Shown: positions 40,391 through 49,179 of the stretch, in pieces
Layout: every line of letters begins with the position of its first letter
Numbering within the stretch: the stretch's first letter is position 1
Assembly (NCBI RefSeq): GCF_007558865.1
Contig: NZ_VLPK01000001.1
Location: 1,426,001-1,490,000, forward strand
Reading direction: 5' to 3'
DNA length: 64,000 nucleotides
From: Mucilaginibacter corticis
GTDB lineage: Bacteria; Bacteroidota; Bacteroidia; Sphingobacteriales; Sphingobacteriaceae
Notes under the pieces: generated by a model
Databases searched by the model: none
Told to the model about the DNA's origin: nothing
The model's input: the letters and a program-made list of their open reading frames with translations, nothing else
Translations under genes and position numbers: made by a program

Positions 40391-42604
40391 ATGAAAAAAC
40401 TTTTTGCGCTGGGTATAATGGGTTTGATTGCTGTTGCTGCAAATGCGCAACAAAAACCGTTGATGGGCTTTACACCGGTATCGTCTGCCAAGCAACTGCA
40501 AACCGAACAGCAATTTGACCAGGCAATAAGTGCCCCCCGTATCAACGAAACATTGAAAGACCTGTCGGCTTACCCGCACCATTTGGGCTCGCCCGGCGGC
40601 AAGGTGGTTGCAGAAAAGATCCTGAAGAAATTTAAAGACTATGGCTTTGACGCGCATTTACAGACCTATAAAGTTTTATTCCCCACACCCAAAACAAGGG
40701 TGTTAGAAATGACCGGGCCGACGAAATATACAGCCATATTAAAAGAAAGCGCTATAGCCGATGACCCTACATCAGGCCAGGAAGGCCAGCTACCAACCTA
40801 CAATGCCTGGGGCGCCGACGGCGATGTAACCGGGCAACTGGTTTTTGTCAACTATGGTTTGCCTGACGATTATGAAACGCTGGCCAGTATGGGGATCGAC
40901 GTAAAAGGCAAAATTGTTATTGCCAAATACGGCAAATCATGGCGCGGCATTAAACCTAAAGTTGCCTACGAGCATGGGGCTATAGGCTGCATTATTTATT
41001 CGGACCCAAAGGAAGATGGTTACTTTGCCGGGGAGGTTTATCCTAAAGGCGCTTATAAAAATGAAACCGGTGTACAGCGCGGTTCTGTAATGGACATGGT
41101 AATTTACCCCGGCGACCCGCTGACACCCGGCGTAGGCGCTACTGAAAATGCCAAACGTTTAGACCGTAAAGATGCCGCGACCATATTAAAAATACCTGTG
41201 CTTCCCATTAGCTACCAGGATGCTAAACCACTGCTTGAAGCCTTGCAGGGCCCTGTCGCCCCTGAAAGCTGGCGCGGCGCTTTACCCTTTACTTACCATG
41301 TTGGGCCGGGTGCCGCAATCGTGCATTTAAAACTCGAATTTAACTGGGACCTGGTTACCGCGTACGATGTGATCGCCAAGATTAAAGGTTCAACATATCC
41401 GGATGAATGGGTAATGCGCGGTAATCATCATGACGCATGGGTAAATGGGGCCGATGATCCGCTGAGCGGTCAATCAGCTATGCTGGACGAGGCTAAGGCC
41501 CTGGGCGACCTGCTCAAAACCGGCTGGAAACCAAAACGCAGTATTGTTTATTGTGCCTGGGATGGTGAAGAGCCGGGTCTTTTGGGGTCTACCGAATATG
41601 CCGAGGATCACGATAAAGAACTACAACAAAAGGCGGTGGTATATATCAATTCGGATGATATTTCGCGCGGGTTTTACCATTCGGGCGGATCGCACGCGTT
41701 AGAGAGTTTTATGGGTGAGGTATCCGAAAGTGTGATCGACCCCGAAACCAACGTAACCGTAGGCCAGCGCAAAAAAGCGGACGAGCTTGTAAATGCGGGA
41801 TCAGTAAAAAGTAAAAGAGAGATCATGAACCGTAAAACAGACCCGATAGAGGCGCTGGGTTCCGGGTCGGACTTTTCACCTTTTTTACAGCACCTTGGTG
41901 TGCCGACGCTTGATATTGGTTATGGCGGTGAAGGCGGTGGCGGCGAATACCATTCTATTTTTGATTCGTTTACCGATCATGAACGTTTTAAAGATCCGGG
42001 ATCTGTTTATGGCGCTGTATTAGCCAAAACTGTGGGGCATACCGTGCTGCGGATGGCTAACGCGAATGTGCTTCCGTTTGATTTTAGAAACCTGTATGCT
42101 ACCTTAAATGGCTATAGCAGGGAGTTGGCAGAATTAGCCAGCAGCATGCGTGAAACCACAGCCATGCAAAACGAGTTGATAAAAAACAACACATATGCAT
42201 TGGCTGCTGATCCGACAAAAAAACAAACAGCGCCACAGGTAAAGGCAGAAGTGCCGGTCATTGATTTTTCGGCGCTGACCGCGTCGCTTGAAGCATTAAA
42301 AGCCGGTGCCGATAAGTTGGCTGCAAGTACCGATGCTGCATCAAACATCGACCATAAAATATTAAACGAAACTATTTATAAGGCCGAGCAGCAATTGCTA
42401 TCGCCGGCAGGCTTGCCGCGACGCCCATGGTATAAGCATACCATTTATGCGCCCGGCTTTTATACAGGCTATGGCGTAAAAACCATGCCCGGCATCCGCG
42501 AAGCGATAGAACAACGTAACTGGACCGAAGCCCAACAACAAATTACAGCAGTTGCTGCCGCGATTAATGCGTTGGCAAGTTACTTAGATAAGGCTGCCAT
42601 GTAA
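40391..42604 (+). CDS. M28-family metallopeptidase, glutamate carboxypeptidase II-like
   Basis: From the ATG at 40391 (MKKLFALGIMGLIAVAANAQ signal peptide) the protein has 737 residues; an ATG at 40379 adds four residues. The order is PA domain (about 120-300), M28 catalytic domain with GNHHDAWVNGADDP, DGEEPGLLGSTEYAEDH, YINSDD and GEYHSIFDSF, and a C-terminal transferrin-receptor-like helical dimerisation domain. The two-zinc ligands H, D, EE, D and H of GCPII are all present. It is predicted to be periplasmic or secreted and to remove C-terminal residues from peptides. It stands alone between the amidase and a convergent phosphatase gene. Confidence 0.92.
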   Translation: MKKLFALGIMGLIAVAANAQQKPLMGFTPVSSAKQLQTEQQFDQAISAPRINETLKDLSAYPHHLGSPGGKVVAEKILKKFKDYGFDAHLQTYKVLFPTPKTRVLEMTGPTKYTAILKESAIADDPTSGQEGQLPTYNAWGADGDVTGQLVFVNYGLPDDYETLASMGIDVKGKIVIAKYGKSWRGIKPKVAYEHGAIGCIIYSDPKEDGYFAGEVYPKGAYKNETGVQRGSVMDMVIYPGDPLTPGVGATENAKRLDRKDAATILKIPVLPISYQDAKPLLEALQGPVAPESWRGALPFTYHVGPGAAIVHLKLEFNWDLVTAYDVIAKIKGSTYPDEWVMRGNHHDAWVNGADDPLSGQSAMLDEAKALGDLLKTGWKPKRSIVYCAWDGEEPGLLGSTEYAEDHDKELQQKAVVYINSDDISRGFYHSGGSHALESFMGEVSESVIDPETNVTVGQRKKADELVNAGSVKSKREIMNRKTDPIEALGSGSDFSPFLQHLGVPTLDIGYGGEGGGGEYHSIFDSFTDHERFKDPGSVYGAVLAKTVGHTVLRMANANVLPFDFRNLYATLNGYSRELAELASSMRETTAMQNELIKNNTYALAADPTKKQTAPQVKAEVPVIDFSALTASLEALKAGADKLAASTDAASNIDHKILNETIYKAEQQLLSPAGLPRRPWYKHTIYAPGFYTGYGVKTMPGIREAIEQRNWTEAQQQITAVAAAINALASYLDKAAM

Positions 42605-42607
42605 AAT

Positions 42608-42688
42608 TTGTCATTCTGAGCATAGCGAAGAATCTGCCAAGCGGCGATTGCACAGTTTACAGATTCTTCGCTATGCTCAGAATGACAA
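42608..42688. repeat. 81-bp TTGTCATTCTGAGCATAGCG hairpin repeat, copy 1
   Basis: Perfect 29-bp inverted arms (42608-42636 and 42660-42688) around a 23-nt loop. It fills the gap between the M28 gene stop (42604) and the stop codon of the convergent phosphatase gene (42689). 77 of 81 positions match the copy at 44528-44608. It probably works as a bidirectional terminator and belongs to a dispersed repeat family. Confidence 0.85.
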
Positions 42689-43123
42689 CTATTTATGCTT
42701 TGCTATAAACGCCTTGCACCCTTCTTCAATCATTTTAAAAACGGGCTCAAACTGGGTATCGTCATGGTATGGGTCGGGTACAATTTTATCTACCAGTAGC
42801 AGGCTCACTTTTTTAGCGGCTTCGGCATTGGGTGCCATAGCCAGTACATTGCTCAGGTTGCTTTTGTCCATCACCAGGATCTGGTCAAAATCGTCAAAAT
42901 CACTTCGCCTGAAAAGTCGACAAACCTGCTTGCTGATATCTATACCATGCTCGCGCGCGGTGCGTACAGAACGCCTGTCGGGGCCTTCGCCAATATGCCA
43001 GTCGCCTGTGCCTGCCGAGTCAATCTCCCAATCTAACCCTTCCTTATCAGCCAGATGCTGCATGATCCCCTCCGCCAGCGGCGAACGGCAGATATTACCC
43101 AGGCAAACCATTAGTATCTTCAT
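42689..43123 (-). CDS. Low-molecular-weight protein-tyrosine phosphatase
   Basis: With the ATG at 43123 the protein has 144 residues; the frame to 43147 would add eight that lie before the conserved start. The catalytic P-loop is VCLGNICRSPLAEG with C7 and R13 (CX5R), and the general acid Asp is in IVPDPYHDD. These enzymes dephosphorylate tyrosine on bacterial kinases controlling capsule and exopolysaccharide synthesis; the arsenate-reductase branch would lack the same motif set. No tyrosine kinase or capsule gene is adjacent. The downstream hairpin repeat abuts its stop codon. Confidence 0.92.
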   Translation of the reverse strand: MKILMVCLGNICRSPLAEGIMQHLADKEGLDWEIDSAGTGDWHIGEGPDRRSVRTAREHGIDISKQVCRLFRRSDFDDFDQILVMDKSNLSNVLAMAPNAEAAKKVSLLLVDKIVPDPYHDDTQFEPVFKMIEEGCKAFIAKHK

Positions 43124-43129
43124 AGTGCG

Positions 43130-43205
43130 GTAAAAGGTTAAAGGCAAAAGGTGTAAGGTTTGTCTGCGGAATACCCTTGACCTTTTACCTTTCGCCTTTT
43201 ACCTT
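43130..43205. repeat. AAAAGGTAAAAGGC inverted repeat
   Basis: GTAAAAGGTTAAAGGCAAAAG (left arm, 43130-43158 in full) pairs with the CCTTTTACCTTTCGCCTTTT segment ending at 43205, with a few mismatches. It lies between the nuclease stop (43211) and the phosphatase start (43123), so it would be read in the leader of the phosphatase gene or as a terminator for the nuclease gene. Confidence 0.55.
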
Positions 43206-43210
43206 AATTA

Positions 43211-44002
43211 TTATCCAAAAATTCCGTTTAAAATTCCGGCCAGCCTGATGCCGCCTTTAAGCAAGCGTTGATTAAGGATCTCCAGGTGCGAAAAATTGTA
43301 TTGGTATCCTAAAGTGTCGCCCGGTTTAATTTCGTTATAAAATGCTTCTGCCAGTTGGTTCGATTCAAAGATCCATTTGCTTAACGGGTCTGCCTGCCAT
43401 TCTTTGATCTCTTCTTTCGTCGGTTTGTCAATCGCCGCCGCGTACTCGGTGTAGCTTAACTCCTGGAAATTGATCAGTTCGGTATCCCAGATAGAATGCA
43501 GATTGGTTGGTTTGCTAAACCAGTTAACTTTAAAATCATTACCACCTTTATCACTGGCATGGGCGGTATGCATTGGCTGGTGGATATCCTCGGTAATGTG
43601 GATGATCATCCGCAGGTATAAAAGCTTGTTTTCTTTGCTTACGTCTTTCTTTTGGATATCGGCTATAAGTTCTTTCAACTCGGTATATGCATTAGCGCTT
43701 TTGTCGTGCTCTAAAAACTCTACCATTTCAGGGTATGCCATTTTCCTGTCGAAATCAACAAAATGCCAGTTGTACAGGTAGTTGTATTTAGGGTCAGATT
43801 TGATGAAATCTGCCCAGTTGCTGGCCATAGCAACCGACTCGCCCAAAATGGCCCTTACGGCAGCCTTTGCTTTTGATGTTAAATGATCTTCGGCAATCTG
43901 GCCCGAAATGCGGTGGCCGTTAGTTCCCCATGCCATGGTTTGCATTGGGGCGTACAATATTGCCACGCCTAAAGCTAATTTTTTTAAAAAGTTAAGTTTC
44001 AT
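43211..44002 (-). CDS. S1/P1-type single-strand nuclease, secreted
   Basis: A 263-residue protein with a signal peptide ending before AWGTNGHR, so that the mature chain starts at or near Trp25 as in P1 nuclease. The tri-zinc ligands appear as W-x5-H at the start, the NWADF segment with Asp, NWHFVDFD, HITEDIHQPMHTAHASDKGG and NLHSIWDTEL. S1/P1 enzymes cut single-stranded DNA and RNA and remove 3' phosphates. It is followed in the same direction by nothing but the repeat; the lipoprotein gene upstream (44005) ends 2 bp before its start. Likely in nucleic-acid scavenging. Confidence 0.93.
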   Translation of the reverse strand: MKLNFLKKLALGVAILYAPMQTMAWGTNGHRISGQIAEDHLTSKAKAAVRAILGESVAMASNWADFIKSDPKYNYLYNWHFVDFDRKMAYPEMVEFLEHDKSANAYTELKELIADIQKKDVSKENKLLYLRMIIHITEDIHQPMHTAHASDKGGNDFKVNWFSKPTNLHSIWDTELINFQELSYTEYAAAIDKPTKEEIKEWQADPLSKWIFESNQLAEAFYNEIKPGDTLGYQYNFSHLEILNQRLLKGGIRLAGILNGIFG

Positions 44003-44004
44003 TT

Positions 44005-44514
44005 TTATAGCGGTTTTGGAGTACAGGTGATCTTTTTAATTAAACGTAAATTAACAGGTATAACGCTTGATGTGCTTAAAAATTGAATAAGCGAATCATT
44101 TTTTTTGATCGATTTAAAAGCTGCTTCATAAGGGCCTGAGCGGAAACAGCCCGCTTGTTTTTTCAGGCTGTAGTCAGCATTGCAAAAATTGCCTTTTATA
44201 TGCAACGTATCATTAACCTGCAAATAAGTGCCGCGAATATATTCTGACCAATGCCCCGCGTTCATGCAGCTATCCATGCCCGAGTTTACCTTGCTGAAAG
44301 TGTTGATCTGGATAAATACCGAGTCGCAATTAAATTTAAAGTTATAAAGCGAATAAGTAAGCAATTGCTTTTGCTTGGCGATGCTGTCCTGCTTCCACTC
44401 GCCTTGTAAGTAGCTTTCGCCCTTGCCTTGAAGGCTGGGGTTGAAGGAACAGGCGCTTAAAGCTGAAAGCAGAAAGGTTAAAGCTAAAAGCAGGAAACTA
44501 AAATATTTAAGCAT
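44005..44514 (-). CDS. Lipoprotein of unknown function, 169 residues
   Basis: The signal peptide with lipobox LSAC (FLLLALTFLLSALSAC) indicates a lipoprotein. The mature part starts with GKGESYLQGEWKQDSIAK, like Bacteroidota proteins that have a GxW-x-x-D beta-barrel (lipocalin-like) domain, and contains four Cys (FNCDS, DSCMNAG, NFCNADY and QAGCFRSG). It ends 2 bp before the nuclease start, so the two genes are probably one operon. The function is not recognised. Confidence 0.75.
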   Translation of the reverse strand: MLKYFSFLLLALTFLLSALSACSFNPSLQGKGESYLQGEWKQDSIAKQKQLLTYSLYNFKFNCDSVFIQINTFSKVNSGMDSCMNAGHWSEYIRGTYLQVNDTLHIKGNFCNADYSLKKQAGCFRSGPYEAAFKSIKKNDSLIQFLSTSSVIPVNLRLIKKITCTPKPL

Positions 44515-44527
44515 TTATAAAATATGC

Positions 44528-44608
44528 TTGTCATTCTGAGCATAGCGAAGAATCTGCCAAGCGGCGATTGCATGGTTTACAGATCCTTCGCTATGCTCAG
44601 GATGACAA
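44528..44608. repeat. 81-bp TTGTCATTCTGAGCATAGCG hairpin repeat, copy 2
   Basis: Same length and same loop as 42608-42688, with four changes; two of them (at the CAGATCC and AGGATGACAA positions) make arm mismatches. It lies between the fumC stop (44619, minus) and the lipoprotein start (44514). Confidence 0.85.
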
Positions 44609-44618
44609 AAGTTGTTTA

Positions 44619-46016
44619 CTATTTCAAACTGCCTATCATATCCTCAGGCCTAACCCATTGGTCAAACTGTTCGTTGGTTAGGTAGCCCAGGCCAATAGCT
44701 GCTTCACGTAATGACGAACCTTCTTTAAGCGCTGTTTTAGCGATCTTGGCGGCAGCCTCATAACCAATATGCGGGTTAAGCGCGGTAACCAGCATCAGCG
44801 AGTTTTCAAGGTGCTTTTTAATACCGGCATAGTTAGGCTCGATACCCACCGCGCAATGGTCGTTAAACGATACGCAGGCATCGCCGATAAGGCGTGCAGA
44901 TTGCAGGAAGTTAGCCGCCATAACCGGTTTAAACACGTTTAGTTCATAGTGGCCGTTTGATCCGCCTACCGATATGGTAACGTCATTACCCATTACCTGC
45001 GCGGCAACCATGGTAACCGCCTCGTTTTGGGTTGGGTTAACCTTGCCCGGCATGATGGATGATCCTGGTTCGTTATCCGGTATATGGATCTCGCCGATAC
45101 CCGAGCGCGGGCCTGAAGCCAGCATGCGGATATCATTAGCTATCTTCATTAATGATACGGCTATCTGTTTTAAAGCGCCGTGGCTCTCAACAATAGCGTC
45201 GTGAGCGGCAAGGGCCTCAAATTTGTTTTCGGCAGTAATAAAAGGCAGTCCGGTAAATTGTGCTATGTATTCGGCAACTTTAACATCGTAGCCTTTCGGT
45301 GTGTTAATACCAGTACCAACAGCGGTGCCACCCAAAGCCAGCTCTGACAGGTGGTCCAACGTGTTACGCAGCGCTTTTAGGCCATGGTTCAGTTGTGATA
45401 CATAGCCCGAAAACTCCTGGCCTAATGTAAGCGGCGTAGCGTCCATCAGGTGGGTACGACCAATCTTTACTACCGATTTAAAGGCTTCTGATTTTGCTGC
45501 CAAAGTATCGCGCAGTTTTTCAATACCCGGTATGGTTACATCGATCACCATTTTATAAGCGGCGATGTGCATAGCGGTAGGGTAAGTATCATTTGATGAT
45601 TGCGATTTATTTACATCATCATTAGGGTGGATAAAGGTTTTACCCTCGCCCAGTTTATTGCCGGCCAATACGTGTGCACGGTTGGCAACAACCTCGTTAA
45701 CGTTCATGTTTGATTGGGTGCCCGAGCCGGTTTGCCAGATCACCAACGGAAATTCACCGGCCAGCTGGCCGGCTAAAATCTCATCGCAAACTGCGGCTAT
45801 CTGGTCGCGTTTGTCGGCAGGCAGAACACCAAGGTCGGTATTGGTAAACGCGGCAGCTTTTTTCAGGTAAGCAAAAGCGGCAATGATCTCCTTAGGCATA
45901 GAGGCCTCGGGACCAATTTTAAAGTTATTGCGCGATCTTTCTGTCTGCGCGCCCCAGTATTTATCGGCAGGTACCTGTACCTCGCCCATGGTATCATGTT
46001 CGGTTCTGAAACTCAT
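44619..46016 (-). CDS. fumC: Fumarate hydratase class II
   Basis: With the ATG at 46016 ([13 protein letters not shown]) the protein has 465 residues, the usual class II length; the frame to 46085 adds 23 residues including a poor start. The enzyme interconverts fumarate and L-malate in the TCA cycle. Visible signatures are [38 protein letters not shown] and the catalytic-loop motif [15 protein letters not shown] -7 candidate TACCTTTG lies at 46050-46043 on the minus strand. It is a stand-alone housekeeping gene. Confidence 0.97.
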   Translation of the reverse strand: MSFRTEHDTMGEVQVPADKYWGAQTERSRNNFKIGPEASMPKEIIAAFAYLKKAAAFTNTDLGVLPADKRDQIAAVCDEILAGQLAGEFPLVIWQTGSGTQSNMNVNEVVANRAHVLAGNKLGEGKTFIHPNDDVNKSQSSNDTYPTAMHIAAYKMVIDVTIPGIEKLRDTLAAKSEAFKSVVKIGRTHLMDATPLTLGQEFSGYVSQLNHGLKALRNTLDHLSELALGGTAVGTGINTPKGYDVKVAEYIAQFTGLPFITAENKFEALAAHDAIVESHGALKQIAVSLMKIANDIRMLASGPRSGIGEIHIPDNEPGSSIMPGKVNPTQNEAVTMVAAQVMGNDVTISVGGSNGHYELNVFKPVMAANFLQSARLIGDACVSFNDHCAVGIEPNYAGIKKHLENSLMLVTALNPHIGYEAAAKIAKTALKEGSSLREAAIGLGYLTNEQFDQWVRPEDMIGSLK

Positions 46017-46163
46017 TATAATAGTGGTATAATTTGCAGCCGCAAAGGTAGGCGTAAAACAGGTGGGATGTAAAATAATATTCAAAAAGTTACGGGCGTA
46101 ACTCTGTCTTTCGTCTTAGCAGGATCTCTCAGTTAGTATCCTGCATTATTATTAATCTTGCAG

Positions 46164-46196
46164 CGCAGGGTCTCCGTTGGAAGACCCTGCGGGGAC
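46164..46196. repeat. CGCAGGGTC hairpin repeat, copy 2
   Basis: CGCAGGGTCT (46164-46173) and AGACCCTGCG (46182-46191) form a perfect 10-bp stem, followed by GGGGACG. It is the inverted copy of 6065-6098. A half element AAGACCCTGCG stands near 46724-46734. Confidence 0.65.
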
Positions 46197-46209
46197 GAGG
46201 AACTTTCAG

Positions 46210-46653
46210 TCAAGAATATACCATTGCCACCACCCCATCCATTTCTTTAAAACCCACTCTTTCATAAAAGCCGACAATTGGTTTGCGTGTAAACAAGATG
46301 GTCATTTTAATACCGGCTTCTTCCGTGCCTTGTTTTACGGCTGCTCACAAACTGCTCCCCGCGCCCGAATTTTGTGCGTCAACTGCTACAAATATTTCCT
46401 TCAGTATAAAAATGTCGCCGCTATAATAGGGTTCAATATTTCCGATTGCACATCCTATTACAACATTATCCCGCAGGGCGATCCAACCCATAAATTTAGG
46501 GGTGCTATAATAGCAGGTTAATAACGCGGTAGCTGTTTCGATGGTCCAGTTATCGTTCCAAGGCTCGCCACTATATGCTGCGGGGTAAAATTCTGCGCAT
46601 TGTTTTATCTGCTCTGCCGATGCTATTTTTTCGATAATGATATTATGATTCAT
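46210..46653 (-). pseudogene. GNAT-family N-acetyltransferase interrupted by an in-frame TGA
   Basis: The frame starts at ATG 46653 and stops at a TGA (46347-46345) after 102 codons, in the middle of the acetyl-CoA-binding motif (AVDAQNSGAGSSL). The same frame then continues for 44 codons to a proper TGA at 46212-46210, reading AAVKQGTEEAGIKMTILFTR and then GFYERVGFKEMDG, exactly the end of a GNAT domain. One base change in codon 103 thus breaks an otherwise intact gene of 146 sense codons. It is either a recent pseudogene or a sequencing error. It lies downstream of the SMI1/KNR4 gene in the same direction. Confidence 0.8.
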
Positions 46654-46734
46654 TTATAACGCTTTTTAATTACGTTATAGTCGGGGCAGAAGGATAATCC
46701 TTACAAGGTAAACTTTCTCGGAAAAGACCCTGCG

Positions 46735-47250
46735 CTACTTAATCTTTCCCGTTCCGTCATAATTATAATCTTCAAGCGTCCAGTCAATCATAACCTCATT
46801 AATCCAGTCGATAAAACTATCATTACATATTTCAATATCATCACTACTTTCATAACTAACATCATGCTGCCAAAATGCAATCTGATAACTGTTATTTTCT
46901 ACTTTAGATAATACCAGGCAATAATGATTTCCAAATCCGTCAGGCGAAAAAGGAAGAAAGTTTGTGGGCATCCAAGTTGCCATCAAAGAAGAATGTTCAG
47001 AAGTATAGACGTTATCGATAGACGACTCTCTTAAACTCTTGTCTAAGCCGTAAACTTCTGTTCCATCTAAACTAAACCCATTATGCTTTTTAAATATATA
47101 TTTAAAATCAGAAGGGAGAGTGAACCCGATTTGCTTTTCCAGATCCTCTAACCGGTCATCCATTATTGCCGGGCCGAGATAAAGCATATCATCGTTGAAC
47201 TTCTTCAATTCAGCTATTACAATTTCACAATCATTGATTATGTCCGTCAT
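46735..47250 (-). CDS. SMI1/KNR4-family protein
   Basis: A 171-residue cytoplasmic protein. The SMI1/KNR4 core is clear: DDRLEDLEKQIGFTLPSDFK, then KKHNGFSLDGTEVYGLD, and FSPDGFGNHYCLVLS. Members often act as immunity proteins against polymorphic toxins or as general protein-interaction modules. No toxin gene is visible beside it. It starts 11 bp after the last of four TPR genes and is likely their co-transcribed neighbour. An immunity role is only a possibility. Confidence 0.85.
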   Translation of the reverse strand: MTDIINDCEIVIAELKKFNDDMLYLGPAIMDDRLEDLEKQIGFTLPSDFKYIFKKHNGFSLDGTEVYGLDKSLRESSIDNVYTSEHSSLMATWMPTNFLPFSPDGFGNHYCLVLSKVENNSYQIAFWQHDVSYESSDDIEICNDSFIDWINEVMIDWTLEDYNYDGTGKIK

Positions 47251-47261
47251 AACTTTATAAT

Positions 47262-48143
47262 CTATAACCCTCTCCCCACCCCCTTAACCCAATCACTCAA
47301 CCCTGCATCTTCTGTCTTTGTAGTAATTACTTTTACAAATGCAGGCACGTTGCCGCTTTGTGCCAGCTGGTAAAAGAAACCGGCATAAAATTTATCAAAA
47401 AAAGTTTTGTCGGCTTTTTTGGCGGATAGCTGCCCGGCCTGGGTAAATATGCTTTTCAGCTGAAACTCCAGCAGCGAGTTGCCGTTTAATTTTTTAGCCT
47501 GCCCGGCGGCAATTGTGGTGGCAATGATGTTGTTTAGCGCGGCAGTTTCTTTGGCATCGGCAGGCGGAGTTTTAACCGGGCCGTCGGCTTTTAAAACGCC
47601 ACCTTTTAGTATACTTTGCATATTGGTTGTGGCTTCGTCAGCACGGGCGTTATTGGGCTCGAGCAATAAAAAGCTGCAAAAGGCAAGCAGCGCATTCATC
47701 CGTTTATTTTGGTGAAAACATACCAGGCCATACAAACGCTGGCTGTTGGCATGTTTAGGGTCAAGCTTTATGGCCTCAATAGCCGCGGCCTCAGCCTCGG
47801 CATATTGCTTGTTACGGAAACTGGCTATACCTAAATTAAAATACAGGTTTTGATCCTGCGGATAGGCTTTCAAACCATCCTTATAAACAGCAATGGCTTT
47901 TTCAGGCTGGTTGCTTTTATCATAAATACTGCCCAGCAAACTATAAGCCGGGTTGGTATAATTTGATTGCGTTTTAAGTACTTTCTCCAGGTAGGGTATC
48001 CCGTCACTGCCTTTGCCGGCATTTACCAAGTCGAGCGCGGTTTTGTAATTTGTCGCCGGGTCGTCGGTACTGTCCTGCGCCATAACAGGGGCCGTTACCA
48101 GCATGAATAGTATTAGGGTTATAAAAAGCCTGTTTATCTTCAT
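47262..48143 (-). CDS. Secreted TPR protein, type A (copy A2)
   Basis: A 293-residue protein with a signal peptide (LFITLILFMLVTAPVMAQ) and about four TPR units between residues 30 and 165 (for example PEKAIAVYKDGLKAYPQDQN). The C-terminal half is type A: AKKADKTFFDKFYAGFFYQL, matching EKKTEKTFFDNFFVDYYYKL of the gene at 49180. The second-next gene upstream is thus its closest relative here. Probable periplasmic protein of unknown function. Confidence 0.85.
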   Translation of the reverse strand: MKINRLFITLILFMLVTAPVMAQDSTDDPATNYKTALDLVNAGKGSDGIPYLEKVLKTQSNYTNPAYSLLGSIYDKSNQPEKAIAVYKDGLKAYPQDQNLYFNLGIASFRNKQYAEAEAAAIEAIKLDPKHANSQRLYGLVCFHQNKRMNALLAFCSFLLLEPNNARADEATTNMQSILKGGVLKADGPVKTPPADAKETAALNNIIATTIAAGQAKKLNGNSLLEFQLKSIFTQAGQLSAKKADKTFFDKFYAGFFYQLAQSGNVPAFVKVITTKTEDAGLSDWVKGVGRGL

Positions 48144-48146
48144 TTG

Positions 48147-49163
48147 TTAATCTGTCACTCTTTTAGTTGATGCCAGCCATTCGTTAAAGCCTTTAATTTC
48201 ATCTGGGCGGGCTTTAAGCCAGGCCAGGTTTTCGGCAGGGGCCATGCTTACGGTAATGTAGTGCGTAAAAACATCCATGTATTTTGTCTTTTCCATCGCC
48301 CCAAAAAAATCACAAAAATATTTGGTAAAGAAAGGCGAGTTAAACTTCTCCTTCTTCACATTTACTATCCTGAATACCGATGCCAGTTGCGTCCCCAATG
48401 AGTCAACCGGTTTGGTGCTTGTCAGTAACGGATCGATAGCGCTCACCGCCGCCGCGATGTCCATTTGTTGTACCCTGCTTTGCTCGTCCGTCCCTTTAAT
48501 AACGATGTTACCATCATTTATGCTATAATGCAAAATATTTTTAATGTAGTTACATGCCTCTGCCGATTGTTTGGGCTGCGGCACAAGCATTAAATAATTG
48601 CACCATGCCAGTAAAGAACACTCATGCTTGCCCTGGCTGTAAGTTGCCAAAACATATAACCGGTAACTGTTTAAATGTTTCTGATTGATCTTGATCGACT
48701 CGATAGCGGCATCCTCAGCCTGCGAGTTTTTGTTTTGCCGCATGTATGAAACCCCCAGGTTATACCAAAGGTTACCATCTTTAGGGAACGCCGCTATGCC
48801 TTTGGTGTAGCAGCTTATTGCCCGGTCAAAATCACCGCGGTCGTCATAAATATTCCCTAACACGGCAAACGCGTGCGGCGATGTATTGCTATTGGCAACT
48901 TTTTCAAGTAAAGGTATCGCTTGATCGGCCTTGCCTGATGCATAAAGCGTAAATCCTTTCTCATACAGCGCATTCAGATTACCAGGGGCAATCTTTAAAG
49001 CTTCGTTATATTTAGCTATAGCCTCGTCATATTTCTGCGCGTCGTGCAGTGCGGTGCCTTGTTTAATCAGGGCATCGGCGTCGGCTTTTTTGTCTTGTGC
49101 AAAAGTTATCGCAGGCATTACCAGCAGCAGGCATACAATTATTGATCTGTAAACTTTTTGCAT
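48147..49163 (-). CDS. Secreted TPR protein, type B (copy B2)
   Basis: A 338-residue protein with a signal peptide (SIIVCLLLVMPAITFAQ), then TPR units such as AQKYDEAIAKYNEALKIAPG and GDFDRAISCYTKGIAAFPKD. Its C-terminal half is type B: FNSPFFTKYFCDFFGAMEKT, YMDVFTHYITVSMAPAENLA and WLKARPDEIKGFNEWL, closely like the gene at 50216. It ends 3 bp before the type A gene starts at 48143, so the A2/B2 pair is a translational unit. Function unknown. Confidence 0.85.
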   Translation of the reverse strand: MQKVYRSIIVCLLLVMPAITFAQDKKADADALIKQGTALHDAQKYDEAIAKYNEALKIAPGNLNALYEKGFTLYASGKADQAIPLLEKVANSNTSPHAFAVLGNIYDDRGDFDRAISCYTKGIAAFPKDGNLWYNLGVSYMRQNKNSQAEDAAIESIKINQKHLNSYRLYVLATYSQGKHECSLLAWCNYLMLVPQPKQSAEACNYIKNILHYSINDGNIVIKGTDEQSRVQQMDIAAAVSAIDPLLTSTKPVDSLGTQLASVFRIVNVKKEKFNSPFFTKYFCDFFGAMEKTKYMDVFTHYITVSMAPAENLAWLKARPDEIKGFNEWLASTKRVTD

Positions 49164-49179
49164 GGTTTATAGTCGGTCT

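Noticed and set aside
46345..46347. TGA as selenocysteine codon
   Set aside because: No SECIS-like hairpin is visible, and the position is an ordinary helix residue of a GNAT domain; a mutation or read error is simpler.
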